12,678 nt of DNA from Fibrobacter sp. GTDB lineage: Bacteria; Fibrobacterota; Fibrobacteria; Fibrobacterales; Fibrobacteraceae. Below the pieces are notes generated by a model, which was given only the letters and a program-made list of their open reading frames with translations, made no database searches and was not told the DNA's origin. Shown in pieces: positions 1 to 6,493 of the stretch; within the stretch, counting starts at the first letter, position 1, and each line of letters begins with the position of its first letter. The DNA lies in the NCBI GenBank assembly GCA_021443065.1, contig JABUUR010000187.1, positions 1 to 12,678 on the forward strand. The letters are read 5' to 3'. The translations under genes and the position numbers were made by a program.

Positions 1-1
1 T

Positions 2-1129
2 ACTACCTACGGTTTGGCTACGGTTGCGGCATCCTACACAGGGCAGTCACCTAACGGCGTTCAGATGAAAACTGAATTTGTAACCGACTCGCAACAGTTC
101 GAGATTAAAACAGTTGGCTCAGTTGGCAGCTACTCAATCTTCTGTGATGGGAAGCTGTTAAATCAGGATGCATTCATGACTCCAAATGGTGAGGCTGTTA
201 GCTGGATTAGGGTTGTTGCCAATGAATCCACTCAGAGGAAAATGCGTCACTTTGAGATTTACAGCGTAAACACCGCAATTGGTGCAATCGTATTCCAGAC
301 CACCGATACCGTGATTAACGACATTCCAAATGAGCGACCGCTAATCTATCAGATGGGAGATAGCTACACCTACGGAACTGGCGCTGCATACCCTAATAGG
401 GATTATGGTACATCGCCAGCTGTTAATGACTTTTATGCTTTTAGTCGCTCACTTGGTTTTGATGGTATCGCTGAAGGTATTGGCGGTTCAGGTTGGAACT
501 CTACTGGAGGCCAATATCCGCAATCAAGGGTGCAGACAAGGCTTAACATGCTTAATCGAGAGCCTGCCGTTATATCATTTGCTCTTGGGTATAACGATGC
601 TGCCGCTATAAATACAGGTGACAACAGGTTTAAGTTGCAGGAATCATTCAGGCTTGCAGTACTTGAAGCCAGGAAGAAGTATCCAACAACTCCAATCATT
701 CTGATTAGTGCTGCGACCCCTGCGGGTTTGACCTCTAACATATCATTAGTAAACGTACTGCTGGAGCCAGTTGCAGCAGAGCTTGGTGTCGAGGTAATCA
801 AGATTAGCAACTACGTTACGGCTGATAACAAGTCTATCTATACTGGCAGCGACAACGTGCATCCTAACGGCGCAGGTCACCAGTTTAGAGGATTAGCTAT
901 GGCGTCAGAGTGTATCAAAGCAGCTAAGAAAGGTTTAAGCCTGACTCCTCCAGTATATCCGATTGGATATAATTATGTAGCTAGGGTTACATATAACTTC
1001 GGCGTTGGAATTACTTCAGGTATGGAACTTGCATTTAATGATTACGATTTAATGAACAAGGTTAGCCAAACGCTTAGGCAATCACAGAAAGCAACCAAGG
1101 TAGAATTCCTATCTGTTTCAAAAGCGTAA
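2..1129 (+). CDS. SGNH/GDSL hydrolase domain virion protein, 5'-truncated by window edge
   Basis: The reading frame is open to the left edge, so the TTG at 14 is probably internal and the gene begins upstream. All SGNH blocks are present: GDS with nucleophile Ser at 356-364, the block II glycine in GIGGSGW near 485, GYND at 587-598 (block III Gly/Asn) and D-N-V-H at 851-862 (catalytic Asp/His). A beta-rich segment of about 100 residues precedes the hydrolase domain, as in carbohydrate esterases with an N-terminal jelly roll; about 75 residues follow it. Known members remove acetyl or other acyl groups from polysaccharides, and phage versions usually act on capsule, O-antigen or exopolysaccharide at adsorption. 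That this one is on the virion is inferred from its neighbours. Rare AGG arginine codons are frequent. A terminator follows directly. The hydrolase call is firm; substrate and particle location are unknown. Confidence 0.88.
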   Translation, partial: TTYGLATVAASYTGQSPNGVQMKTEFVTDSQQFEIKTVGSVGSYSIFCDGKLLNQDAFMTPNGEAVSWIRVVANESTQRKMRHFEIYSVNTAIGAIVFQTTDTVINDIPNERPLIYQMGDSYTYGTGAAYPNRDYGTSPAVNDFYAFSRSLGFDGIAEGIGGSGWNSTGGQYPQSRVQTRLNMLNREPAVISFALGYNDAAAINTGDNRFKLQESFRLAVLEARKKYPTTPIILISAATPAGLTSNISLVNVLLEPVAAELGVEVIKISNYVTADNKSIYTGSDNVHPNGAGHQFRGLAMASECIKAAKKGLSLTPPVYPIGYNYVARVTYNFGVGITSGMELAFNDYDLMNKVSQTLRQSQKATKVEFLSVSKA

Positions 1130-1131
1130 TT

Positions 1132-1156
1132 AAAGCCTCCTTCGGGAGGTTTTTTT
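1132..1156 (+). terminator. Intrinsic terminator after the SGNH gene
   Basis: CCTCC-TTCG-GGAGG stem with a cUUCGg tetraloop, extended by A-U pairs and followed by seven T. It starts three bases after the SGNH stop codon. Confidence 0.85.
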
Positions 1157-1168
1157 ATGCCCGCAATC

Positions 1169-1177
1169 TGCTAGAAT
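1169..1177 (+). promoter_or_regulatory. Putative extended -10 promoter for the fibre gene
   Basis: TGCTAGAAT matches the extended -10 form TGnTAnAAT. No good -35 is seen; 17 bases upstream lies the terminator U-tract. It sits 34 bases before the fibre start and just after a terminator, which is where a new promoter would be expected. Confidence 0.45.
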
Positions 1178-1210
1178 GATTAAACCTTTTAATCAATAGG
1201 AGTTATAAAG

Positions 1211-2776
1211 ATGGCAACAGAATTTTTTGCAGTGACGCGCTCTACTGGCGCTGGCCTTGCTGCTGAAGTAAACAGGCTTATCGGTGAGGGCTGGAAGCCT
1301 TACGGTAGCATCCAGCTAGCTGGCGCTCAGTCTATCGCAATGACTGTAGCAAAGGGAACAAACTCCCTGGTAACTGAGTTTTTCGCGGCTGAAGCGCAGA
1401 CCAGGGGTGGACTTGTCCGTGTAGTTAATGAGAAGTTAGCGGAGGGATTCCAGGTATTCAACGACTCACAGGAATCATCGTCTCAGGTTATCGTTGCGAT
1501 GGTAAAAGGTGATCCGAATCCTGGTTCTGGCGCAGTGGGGCCACAGGGTCCAGAAGGCCCGCAAGGCCCGGTAGGCCCACAAGGTCCGGCTGGTCCAGCT
1601 GGTCCAAAAGGTGAGGCTGGTGCTACTGGTGCAGATGGCGCTCCTGGTGCTCAAGGTATGCGAGGCGAGCAAGGATTGCAGGGTCCGCAGGGTCCAGCGG
1701 GAGCAAATGGTCCGCAAGGCCCTACAGGTCCACAAGGTAATATCGGCCCAGCAGGTCCTCAGGGTATTCGTGGTGAGAAGGGCGATAAAGGCGATGCAGG
1801 CCCAGTTGGTCCGGCAGGCCTGAACTTTGTTGGCGTTTTCGATGAGACTGCTACCTACCAGAAAGACGATGTGGTTACTTTCAATAGCTCCAGTTGGTTT
1901 GCAACTGCGCCCGTGACTGGAGAAAGGCCAGACGAATCTGACTCATGGGAATTGCTAGCGGCTCAGGGTTCGCCTGGTGTAGATGGCGCTCAAGGTCCGC
2001 AAGGTATTCAGGGTGAGCGTGGCGAGAAAGGAGAAAAAGGCGATACTGGCGCTCAGGGTCCGCAGGGTTTGCAGGGCATTCAGGGATTGCAGGGCCCAAA
2101 AGGCGATCAAGGTCCAGTTGGTCCGCAAGGCAATATTGGACCTGCGGGTCCTAAAGGTGATACGGGCGCGCAAGGCATTCAAGGACAACAGGGTTTAGTT
2201 GGCGCTACTGGTGCGACTGGTGCTCAAGGTCCAGCCGGCATTCAGGGGCCTAAGGGTGATACCGGCGCTCAGGGGATTCAGGGCCAGCAAGGCATTCGCG
2301 GCGAGAAGGGTGATCCTGGTATTGTTGTATCTTATGGGGCATACCAGCAGCCATACACAAATACACAGAGGTTAAGGGTTAGGCTTGATGAAACTCTTGA
2401 ATTAATAATTACCGGGCATAACACTGGCGACAGGATGAACATTGGTCTTAGAAATTTAACATCAGCTTCAAAGACTTCTATATATATTTCAGGGAATTTT
2501 AGTAGATTCTCAACATATAGTGAGAGTCAGTTTTATAATGCAAGTCAAACGATTGCTGCTAACTCCGAGATATACCCAACAAGTGCATTTGTGTCAAATC
2601 AGTCAGGTGTTTCCAATATATTCATTTACGATTCTTTTACGTATAAGGAGTACAAGTTCCAGATAACAACGCACAACACTTCAGCTAACGCCACTACATT
2701 TGGCAGGATGTTTATTCGTGGTGAGCTGTGCGCAAGACCTCAAGCGCAGACTGAATTAATCCCTGTAGGCGTGTAG
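1211..2776 (+). CDS. Collagen-like phage fibre with duplicated N-terminal domain
   Basis: A 521-aa protein with five parts. Residues 3-49 and 55-100 are two copies of one unit, both opening TEFFA and closing with KG, resembling the small DUF1737 fold. Residues 107-205 are 33 uninterrupted G-X-Y triplets. Residues 206-252 form a compact domain with the Y-x-x-x-D-x-V-x-F...W-x-A...W-x-L pattern of type 5/12 carbohydrate-binding modules. Residues 253-370 are 40 more uninterrupted triplets. Residues 371-521 form a beta-rich C-terminal domain that may nucleate the trimer or bind a receptor. G-X-Y runs of this kind form trimeric rods in phage fibres. AGGAG at 1198-1202 lies 8 bases before the ATG. 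Its place directly upstream of the capsid gene suggests a head fibre, but a tail fibre cannot be excluded. The C-terminal domain is not recognised. Confidence 0.9.
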   Translation: MATEFFAVTRSTGAGLAAEVNRLIGEGWKPYGSIQLAGAQSIAMTVAKGTNSLVTEFFAAEAQTRGGLVRVVNEKLAEGFQVFNDSQESSSQVIVAMVKGDPNPGSGAVGPQGPEGPQGPVGPQGPAGPAGPKGEAGATGADGAPGAQGMRGEQGLQGPQGPAGANGPQGPTGPQGNIGPAGPQGIRGEKGDKGDAGPVGPAGLNFVGVFDETATYQKDDVVTFNSSSWFATAPVTGERPDESDSWELLAAQGSPGVDGAQGPQGIQGERGEKGEKGDTGAQGPQGLQGIQGLQGPKGDQGPVGPQGNIGPAGPKGDTGAQGIQGQQGLVGATGATGAQGPAGIQGPKGDTGAQGIQGQQGIRGEKGDPGIVVSYGAYQQPYTNTQRLRVRLDETLELIITGHNTGDRMNIGLRNLTSASKTSIYISGNFSRFSTYSESQFYNASQTIAANSEIYPTSAFVSNQSGVSNIFIYDSFTYKEYKFQITTHNTSANATTFGRMFIRGELCARPQAQTELIPVGV

Positions 2777-2783
2777 TAAAAAC

Positions 2784-2814
2784 AGCCTATCGTTTCTATT
2801 GCACTCGATAGGCT
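2784..2814 (-). terminator. Inverted repeat between fibre and capsid genes, terminator-like on the minus strand
   Basis: A perfect 9-bp stem (AGCCTATCG at 2784-2792 with CGATAGGCT at 2806-2814) and a 13-base loop. The A-run at 2778-2782 becomes a U-tract only on the minus strand; on the plus strand AAACC follows. It could stop antisense transcription or act as an mRNA 3' stem. The loop contains the -35-like TTGCAC of the capsid promoter. Confidence 0.5.
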
Positions 2815-2828
2815 AAACCTTGTATAAT
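2799..2828 (+). promoter_or_regulatory. Putative sigma70-type promoter of the capsid gene
   Basis: TTGCAC at 2799-2804, an 18-base spacer and a perfect TATAAT at 2823-2828, inside the shared octamer TGTATAAT. It is the best -35/-10 pair in the window and precedes the gene expected to need most expression. The start codon is 37 bases downstream of the -10. Confidence 0.6.
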
Positions 2829-2865
2829 CTTTTCGTACATTACTAACATAAAGGATGACTTAAGA

Positions 2866-3822
2866 ATGACCATGAAACTTGACGCTTTCGAGCAAAACGA
2901 AATTACTAATCATTTGCGTCGTATGGGCGTAGATAAAGCTGATGCGGCGGGCATCTGGACTGTTAAGCAATTGACCGCTTCTCTGAATCGCGTTTACGAG
3001 CGTGAATACGCACCGACTTCAGTAGTTAACCTGTTCCCAGTCACCAGCGAAATCCCGGGCCACGCCAAGTACTTCGAATATCCAGAGCTGGATGCAGTTG
3101 GCGTAGCTCAGATTGTTGCTGACTACACTGATGACCTGCCGATTGTTGACGCCCTGGCAACTGAGAAGCAAGGTAAAGTATTCCGTTTCGGTAACGCATA
3201 CTTGATTTCCATTGACGAAATCAAAGCAGGAGCTGCAACTGGTTCTTCTCTGCAGACTCGCAAGCAGTCTATCGCTTTTGAAGCGCACGACAACCTTTTA
3301 GATAAGCTGGTTTGGTCTGGTTCTACACCTCACGGCATCAATAGCGTATTCAATTCTCCTAACGTTAACCAGGTAACCCAGACCACTGGCGGTTGGGTGA
3401 GTGCTGAAGTTGCCACCAATGACGTTACTCGTTTGATTGATTCTATCGAGACTGCAACTAACGGATTCCATCGAGCTAACCGCATCCTGCTTCCAGCTTC
3501 TGCTCGTCGCCTGATGCAGAAACTGGCAACCAACACAACCATTAGTTACGCTGAGCTGTTTACTCGTAACAACCCCGGCGTTGAACTTCAGTATCTGGCA
3601 TTCCTGGATAACTATGATGGTTTAGGTGGTAAAGCAGCAATGGCTTATGAGTACGACCCTCTGAATATGAGCATCGAGATCCCAGAGGCTACCAACGCTC
3701 TGCCGGCTCAGCCGAAAGACCTGCATTTCCGCGTTCCGGTAACCTCAAAGTCAACTGGCTTGGTAATCTACCGCCCGCTGACCATGGCAATCATGAAAGG
3801 TATTACCATTCCAGCAGCATAA
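2866..3822 (+). CDS. Major capsid protein (DUF2184-type)
   Basis: A 318-aa protein that builds the icosahedral shell. It resembles the DUF2184 major capsid family of siphophages: a helical N-terminal region, a conserved block around residues 44-75 (TSVVNLFPV, then PGHAKYFEY), a central helix-rich stretch ending HDNLLDKLVWSG, and a C-terminal part finishing with a run of beta strands and MAIMKGITIPAA. I infer an HK97-type fold from the family. AAGGA at 2851-2855 gives 10 bases to the ATG at 2866; a second in-frame ATG at 2872 is less well spaced. No AGG or AGA arginine codon is present, unlike the fibre and tape measure genes, consistent with high expression. A putative promoter lies upstream and a strong terminator downstream, so it may form its own transcript. 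No protease or scaffold gene is visible; these would lie left of the window. Confidence 0.87.
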   Translation: MTMKLDAFEQNEITNHLRRMGVDKADAAGIWTVKQLTASLNRVYEREYAPTSVVNLFPVTSEIPGHAKYFEYPELDAVGVAQIVADYTDDLPIVDALATEKQGKVFRFGNAYLISIDEIKAGAATGSSLQTRKQSIAFEAHDNLLDKLVWSGSTPHGINSVFNSPNVNQVTQTTGGWVSAEVATNDVTRLIDSIETATNGFHRANRILLPASARRLMQKLATNTTISYAELFTRNNPGVELQYLAFLDNYDGLGGKAAMAYEYDPLNMSIEIPEATNALPAQPKDLHFRVPVTSKSTGLVIYRPLTMAIMKGITIPAA

Positions 3823-3842
3823 GTAGCACTTTTTGCAAAGAC

Positions 3843-3868
3843 ATAGCATCCTTCGGGGTGCTATTTTT
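3843..3868 (+). terminator. Intrinsic terminator after the capsid gene
   Basis: A 9-bp stem (ATAGCATCC with GGGTGCTAT, one G-U pair) closed by a cUUCGg tetraloop and followed by five T. It is the strongest hairpin seen in the window. Confidence 0.88.
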
Positions 3869-3879
3869 GTTTGTGATGA

Positions 3880-3887
3880 TGTATAAT
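3880..3887 (+). promoter_or_regulatory. Putative -10 element TGTATAAT
   Basis: A perfect TATAAT at 3882-3887 preceded by TG, the same octamer as at 2821 and 6495. It lies 12 bases after the capsid terminator and 28 bases before the next start. No convincing -35 (TGCTAT at a 17-base spacing). Confidence 0.5.
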
Positions 3888-3914
3888 ACCCAAATCAATT
3901 AAGAGGAGATAAAA

Positions 3915-4160
3915 ATGATTCGTTTAACAAATGTTAGTGCAAGCCTGATTTTTACCCCAGAAAAAATGGTACTTCCTGGTGATTACTTTGAAGTTGCAGA
4001 AATGGAAGATGGTCATAAGCGCTTGGTGGCTGAAGGTCGCCTTGAGGTAAACGACAGTCGCCAGGAAACTAAAGCCGTGGCTGAAGAAATCCTCAGCAAG
4101 AAGAAGCCCAAGAAAGAGCCTAAGACTGTAAAAGAAGCAGAAGACGGCGGCACTATTTAA
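3915..4160 (+). CDS. Small head-associated protein of unknown function
   Basis: An 81-aa protein. Residues 1-45 look compact and beta-rich (MIRLTNVSASLIFTP, then VLPGDYFEV), with a pattern seen in small proteins encoded just after siphophage capsid genes. Residues 46-81 are strongly charged, with a lysine cluster KKKPKKEPK near 63-71, and probably disordered. AGAGGAGA ending 6 bases before the ATG is a strong ribosome site. The gene is flanked by its own putative promoter and a terminator, so it could be a monocistronic unit. By position it may be a head decoration or head-completion protein; I do not recognise a named family and do not assign one. Confidence 0.75.
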   Translation: MIRLTNVSASLIFTPEKMVLPGDYFEVAEMEDGHKRLVAEGRLEVNDSRQETKAVAEEILSKKKPKKEPKTVKEAEDGGTI

Positions 4161-4169
4161 TCGTACAAT

Positions 4170-4194
4170 AAGGACTCTACGGAGTCCTTTTTTA
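4170..4194 (+). terminator. Intrinsic terminator with UACG tetraloop
   Basis: GGACTC-TACG-GAGTCC stem extended by two A-U pairs, followed by seven T. The U-tract runs into ATTGGAG, the ribosome site of the next gene; the arrangement recurs almost exactly at 10554-10592. Confidence 0.85.
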
Positions 4195-4207
4195 TTGGAG
4201 TGAAATC

Positions 4208-4606
4208 ATGAATGAAGAAGTAATCGCGTATATGCGAACGCTATACCCGCCGCTAGTTAGTCAGCCAGACGAGGTTTTGAATGCATGGGTTGAGGTGGCT
4301 AAGTTGTTTGTTTGTTTCGAGCGATTCAGTGATAAGCAAGTCCAGGCACTGGCATTCTATACGCTGCATCTGCTTAGCCAGGATATCGCACTTAAGACGC
4401 AGAACGATTCAACGCAGACATCGTCTGAGCGGGTCAAGTCCTACTCACTATCTGGAGAGTACACAATCACCTATGACACATCGACTGCTACTCAAAGTTC
4501 TTCTGATTTATCTGCTTCTAGCTGGGGCAAGTTATATCTTGCGCTTTATCGCAAGAAACTTGGTGGCTGGGGTCTCATCATGGGTAAAGGGCGAGGATGC
4601 TGCTAA
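4208..4606 (+). CDS. Head-tail adaptor (DUF4054-like)
   Basis: A 132-aa protein resembling DUF4054, the connector family that docks under the portal ring. Visible traits are an N-terminal helical half (YPPLVSQPDEVLNAWVEVAK, then a second helix ALAFYTLHLLSQD) and a C-terminal part with a tyrosine-rich YSLSGEYTITYDTS segment followed by W-GKLYLALYRK. Family members run about 120-140 residues, so it is full length. TTGGAG at 4195-4200 lies 7 bases before the ATG. The stop codon shares one base with the next start (TAATG). Its place second after the capsid gene is where adaptors sit in such phages. Family membership is judged by eye. Confidence 0.75.
   Translation: MNEEVIAYMRTLYPPLVSQPDEVLNAWVEVAKLFVCFERFSDKQVQALAFYTLHLLSQDIALKTQNDSTQTSSERVKSYSLSGEYTITYDTSTATQSSSDLSASSWGKLYLALYRKKLGGWGLIMGKGRGCC
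4593..4596 (+). promoter_or_regulatory. Ribosome binding site that decides the stopper start
   Basis: GAGG touches the ATG at 4597 with no spacing, too close for initiation there, but lies 9 bases before the in-frame ATG at 4606. Confidence 0.65.
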
Positions 4607-4974
4607 TGGACCATCGACTTCTGCAACAGCAGATAAAAACAGGGATTAACCTCCTTTCAGATGGTGACGGCGTTTTCGATGCGACAACTCAGCCAACATT
4701 TGCAATCGTAAATGGCTACGAGCAATCAACACCAGGTCGCTCTTACACAGTTAAAGGGGTTATTCGTGAGTTTAAAGCTCGGGATATTGATGGTGATATC
4801 ATTAAGTTTGGTGATAGGCGCGGAATCTTTACGGCTGATTCGGTTATATCGGAAGGCGATAGAGTCTACATCGACAATGAAGCATATACGGTAATTGACC
4901 CGCGACCAGTTAAGCCCACAGGAACGGTAATCGCATATCGTCCAGTATTGCGGAGGGCTGCAACCTATGGCTAA
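4606..4974 (+). CDS. Head closure / stopper-like neck protein
   Basis: A 122-aa protein with the ATG at 4606 preferred. The central part is a series of short beta strands typical of small neck proteins: SYTVKGVIREFKA near 45-57, then GDIIKFGDRRG, and GDRVYIDNEAYTVID near 85-99. The I-x-x-G-D-x-V...Y-x-V pattern is common in stopper and head-closure proteins that plug the connector after DNA packaging. It begins at TAATG, overlapping the adaptor stop by one base, and its own stop lies inside the next gene, so translation is probably coupled. Function is inferred mainly from gene order (adaptor, stopper, completion protein, terminator) and fold pattern. Confidence 0.65.
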   Translation: MDHRLLQQQIKTGINLLSDGDGVFDATTQPTFAIVNGYEQSTPGRSYTVKGVIREFKARDIDGDIIKFGDRRGIFTADSVISEGDRVYIDNEAYTVIDPRPVKPTGTVIAYRPVLRRAATYG

Positions 4975-5395
4975 TGATATTGTTACTTTCCGCAGGTCAA
5001 TTAACGACTGGATTGATAGCGTCACAGAAGGCGTAGAACTAATCGTTGAAGGCACATTAACTAAGGCTGCAAACGATATAGTTAAACTTTCTCCGGTTGA
5101 TACTGGTCGATTCAGAGGGAACTGGCAGGCTACAGGTAACGCTCCAGCAGCTCAGTCATTAAATAACTATGATCAGGATGGCGGAGAAACGAGAAATGCG
5201 CTTCGCAGGCAGATTGCCGCATTATCTCGTGACCGGAATACAAACATTATATACCTGAGCAACAGACTCGATTACGCGCAGGGGCTTGAGTTCGGTTCAT
5301 CCAATCAGGCTCCTAATGGCGTTCTCGGGATTGTCCAGCAAAGGTTAGGTAGATACTTCTCTGAAGCAGTGCAGGAGGCTAAACGTGCATTATGA
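4967..5395 (+). CDS. HK97 gp10-like tail completion protein
   Basis: A 142-aa protein with the two signatures of the HK97-gp10 family: SPVDTGRFRGNW near residues 41-52 and the late DYAQGLEFGSS block near 103-113, followed by a final helix (VLGIVQQRLGRYF). Family members sit at the head-tail junction and are needed to complete or attach tails; lambda gpZ plays a comparable role. GGAGG at 4952-4956 lies 10 bases before the ATG. The start overlaps the preceding gene by 8 bases and the end overlaps the next by 11, so it is part of a translationally coupled neck cluster. Confidence 0.85.
   Translation: MANDIVTFRRSINDWIDSVTEGVELIVEGTLTKAANDIVKLSPVDTGRFRGNWQATGNAPAAQSLNNYDQDGGETRNALRRQIAALSRDRNTNIIYLSNRLDYAQGLEFGSSNQAPNGVLGIVQQRLGRYFSEAVQEAKRAL
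5373..5378 (+). promoter_or_regulatory. Strong ribosome binding site for a GTG start
   Basis: A perfect AGGAGG six bases before GTG at 5385. No in-frame ATG lies nearby, so GTG is the likely initiation codon. Confidence 0.75.
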
Positions 5396-5783
5396 ATTAT
5401 CAGTAGCTTGCAGGAAGTTAGTTAGTGACGCAGCGGTTGATGTTGCCGGTGGACTTCCAGTTGCTTATGAAAACTGTGGATTCACTCCTCCAGCCAATGG
5501 CGGTAACTGGCTTAAGTTTGACTACACAGAAGTTGATACTGTTACATGGTCACTTCAGCGCACCTGTCGTTACTATGTTGGCATGTGCCAGGTGTCGATA
5601 TTTTTTGCGCCTGGAACTGGTGTTGATAGGCCTCGCCAATTGGCTAGTCAGTTGGCAAATGCTTTCGCCGATGGTACAATGCTTGACAGCGGATACATTT
5701 ATGAAGGCGGGACTGTGCACCCTGTGGTGAAATCACAATCCGGCTGGTTCATTCCTGTCCGATTTTACGTAAGATTAGACTAA
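5385..5783 (+). CDS. Tail terminator protein (lambda gpU-like, DUF4128 type)
   Basis: A 132-aa protein starting at GTG. Length equals lambda gpU (131 aa). Visible traits are an N-terminal helix (SVACRKLVSDA), a conserved N-W-L-K-F-x-Y strand near residues 41-48, the middle block CRYYVGMCQVSIFF-APGTGV followed by a helix RPRQLASQLANAF, and a final strand WFIPVRFYVRLD. Terminators form the hexameric ring that caps the finished tail tube and provides the head-joining surface. The position between the gp10-like protein and the tube protein is the expected one. The start overlaps the preceding gene by 11 bases. Confidence 0.8.
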   Translation: MHYELSVACRKLVSDAAVDVAGGLPVAYENCGFTPPANGGNWLKFDYTEVDTVTWSLQRTCRYYVGMCQVSIFFAPGTGVDRPRQLASQLANAFADGTMLDSGYIYEGGTVHPVVKSQSGWFIPVRFYVRLD

Positions 5784-5797
5784 TTAAGGAGATTTAC

Positions 5798-6460
5798 ATG
5801 GCCCATCTCTCAAATGGCACCCAAATTTTTATTGAAGGTTCTAAGTCCGCTGAAGTAGCGGTAACGGCAATCAGTAACGCAGTTCGTCCAGTAATGACCG
5901 TGGCCGATACCACTGATTTTGTTGCGGGTGATTTTATTGTTGTTGTTAGTTCTAGCTGGTCTCGTTTGACTTCTCGTCAATTGCGAGTAGTAAGCAAAAC
6001 AGCTACTACTATCACCGTAGAAGGTATCGACACCACTAATATCCTGCAGTTCCCGGCCGGTGCTACCGCTAGCATCTATCGTGTTCTGTCCTGGTTTGAA
6101 ATGCCTTGTATTCAGGACGTTTCCACTGACGGCGGTGAGCAGCAGTTCGTTACCTATCAGTGTCTGAGTGATGACCGTGAACAGCAGATTCCGACTTATA
6201 AGTCTGCAGTTAACACTACCTACACTTTTGCTCATGAGTACAGTAACCCGATTTACCCGGTTCTGCGTGAATATGACGAAAGTTCTCAGGCCCTGGCAAT
6301 TCGTGCATTCGTACCTAAAGCTAGCGAGATTCGCCTCTGGACTGGCACCGTGGCATTCAACGAAACCCCGAACGTAAGCGTTAACGAAATCGAAACCGTA
6401 TCTGTAGCAATTACTGTACGTGGTCGATACACCTTCCTGCCTTCTGTTATGGTCCCATAA
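5798..6460 (+). CDS. Major tail tube protein
   Basis: A 220-aa protein forming the hexameric rings of the tail tube, the role of lambda gpV. It is beta-rich throughout, with alternating short strands and turns from NGTQIFIEG at the start to TVRGRYTFLPSV at the end, and contains the middle segment CIQDVSTDGGEQQFVTYQCL, which resembles siphophage tube proteins. AAGGAG at 5786-5791 lies 6 bases before the ATG. No AGG or AGA arginine codons are used, the same bias as the capsid gene, fitting a very abundant product. It is followed by a terminator, so the head-neck-tube transcript starting upstream could end here. The assignment rests on size, fold pattern, expression bias and place between terminator and chaperones. 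Confidence 0.83.
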   Translation: MAHLSNGTQIFIEGSKSAEVAVTAISNAVRPVMTVADTTDFVAGDFIVVVSSSWSRLTSRQLRVVSKTATTITVEGIDTTNILQFPAGATASIYRVLSWFEMPCIQDVSTDGGEQQFVTYQCLSDDREQQIPTYKSAVNTTYTFAHEYSNPIYPVLREYDESSQALAIRAFVPKASEIRLWTGTVAFNETPNVSVNEIETVSVAITVRGRYTFLPSVMVP

Positions 6461-6466
6461 CAAACC

Positions 6467-6493
6467 AAGCCCCTTCTCAGGGGCTTTTCTTTT
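6467..6493 (+). terminator. Intrinsic terminator after the tube gene
   Basis: AAGCCCC-TTCTCA-GGGGCTT: a 7-bp stem with a 6-base loop and TTTTCTTTT after it. The loop TTCTCA lies exactly 17 bases upstream of the next TATAAT and could double as a -35. Confidence 0.85.

Noticed and set aside
1475..2188. Several short open frames on both strands inside the fibre gene
   Set aside because: They are shadows of the repetitive G-X-Y coding sequence and have low-complexity, unnatural compositions.
1529..2320. Short repeated DNA units that could suggest a CRISPR array or tandem repeat element
   Set aside because: The periodicity is nine bases from G-X-Y codons, units are degenerate, and there are no unique spacers between constant repeats.
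2855..2863. Two-codon mini-cistron ATG-ACT-TAA just before the capsid start
   Set aside because: The AAGG in front of it has no spacing to this ATG; it matches the habit of SD followed directly by ATG seen at 4597 and 12083 and is probably not translated.
4164..4169. TACAAT as a -10 before the terminator at 4170
   Set aside because: No -35 or TG extension, and a transcript from here would be ended at once by the terminator.
4597..4974. Start of the stopper at ATG 4597
   Set aside because: The GAGG site touches this ATG with zero spacing; ATG 4606 has 9 bases and overlaps the adaptor stop as TAATG.
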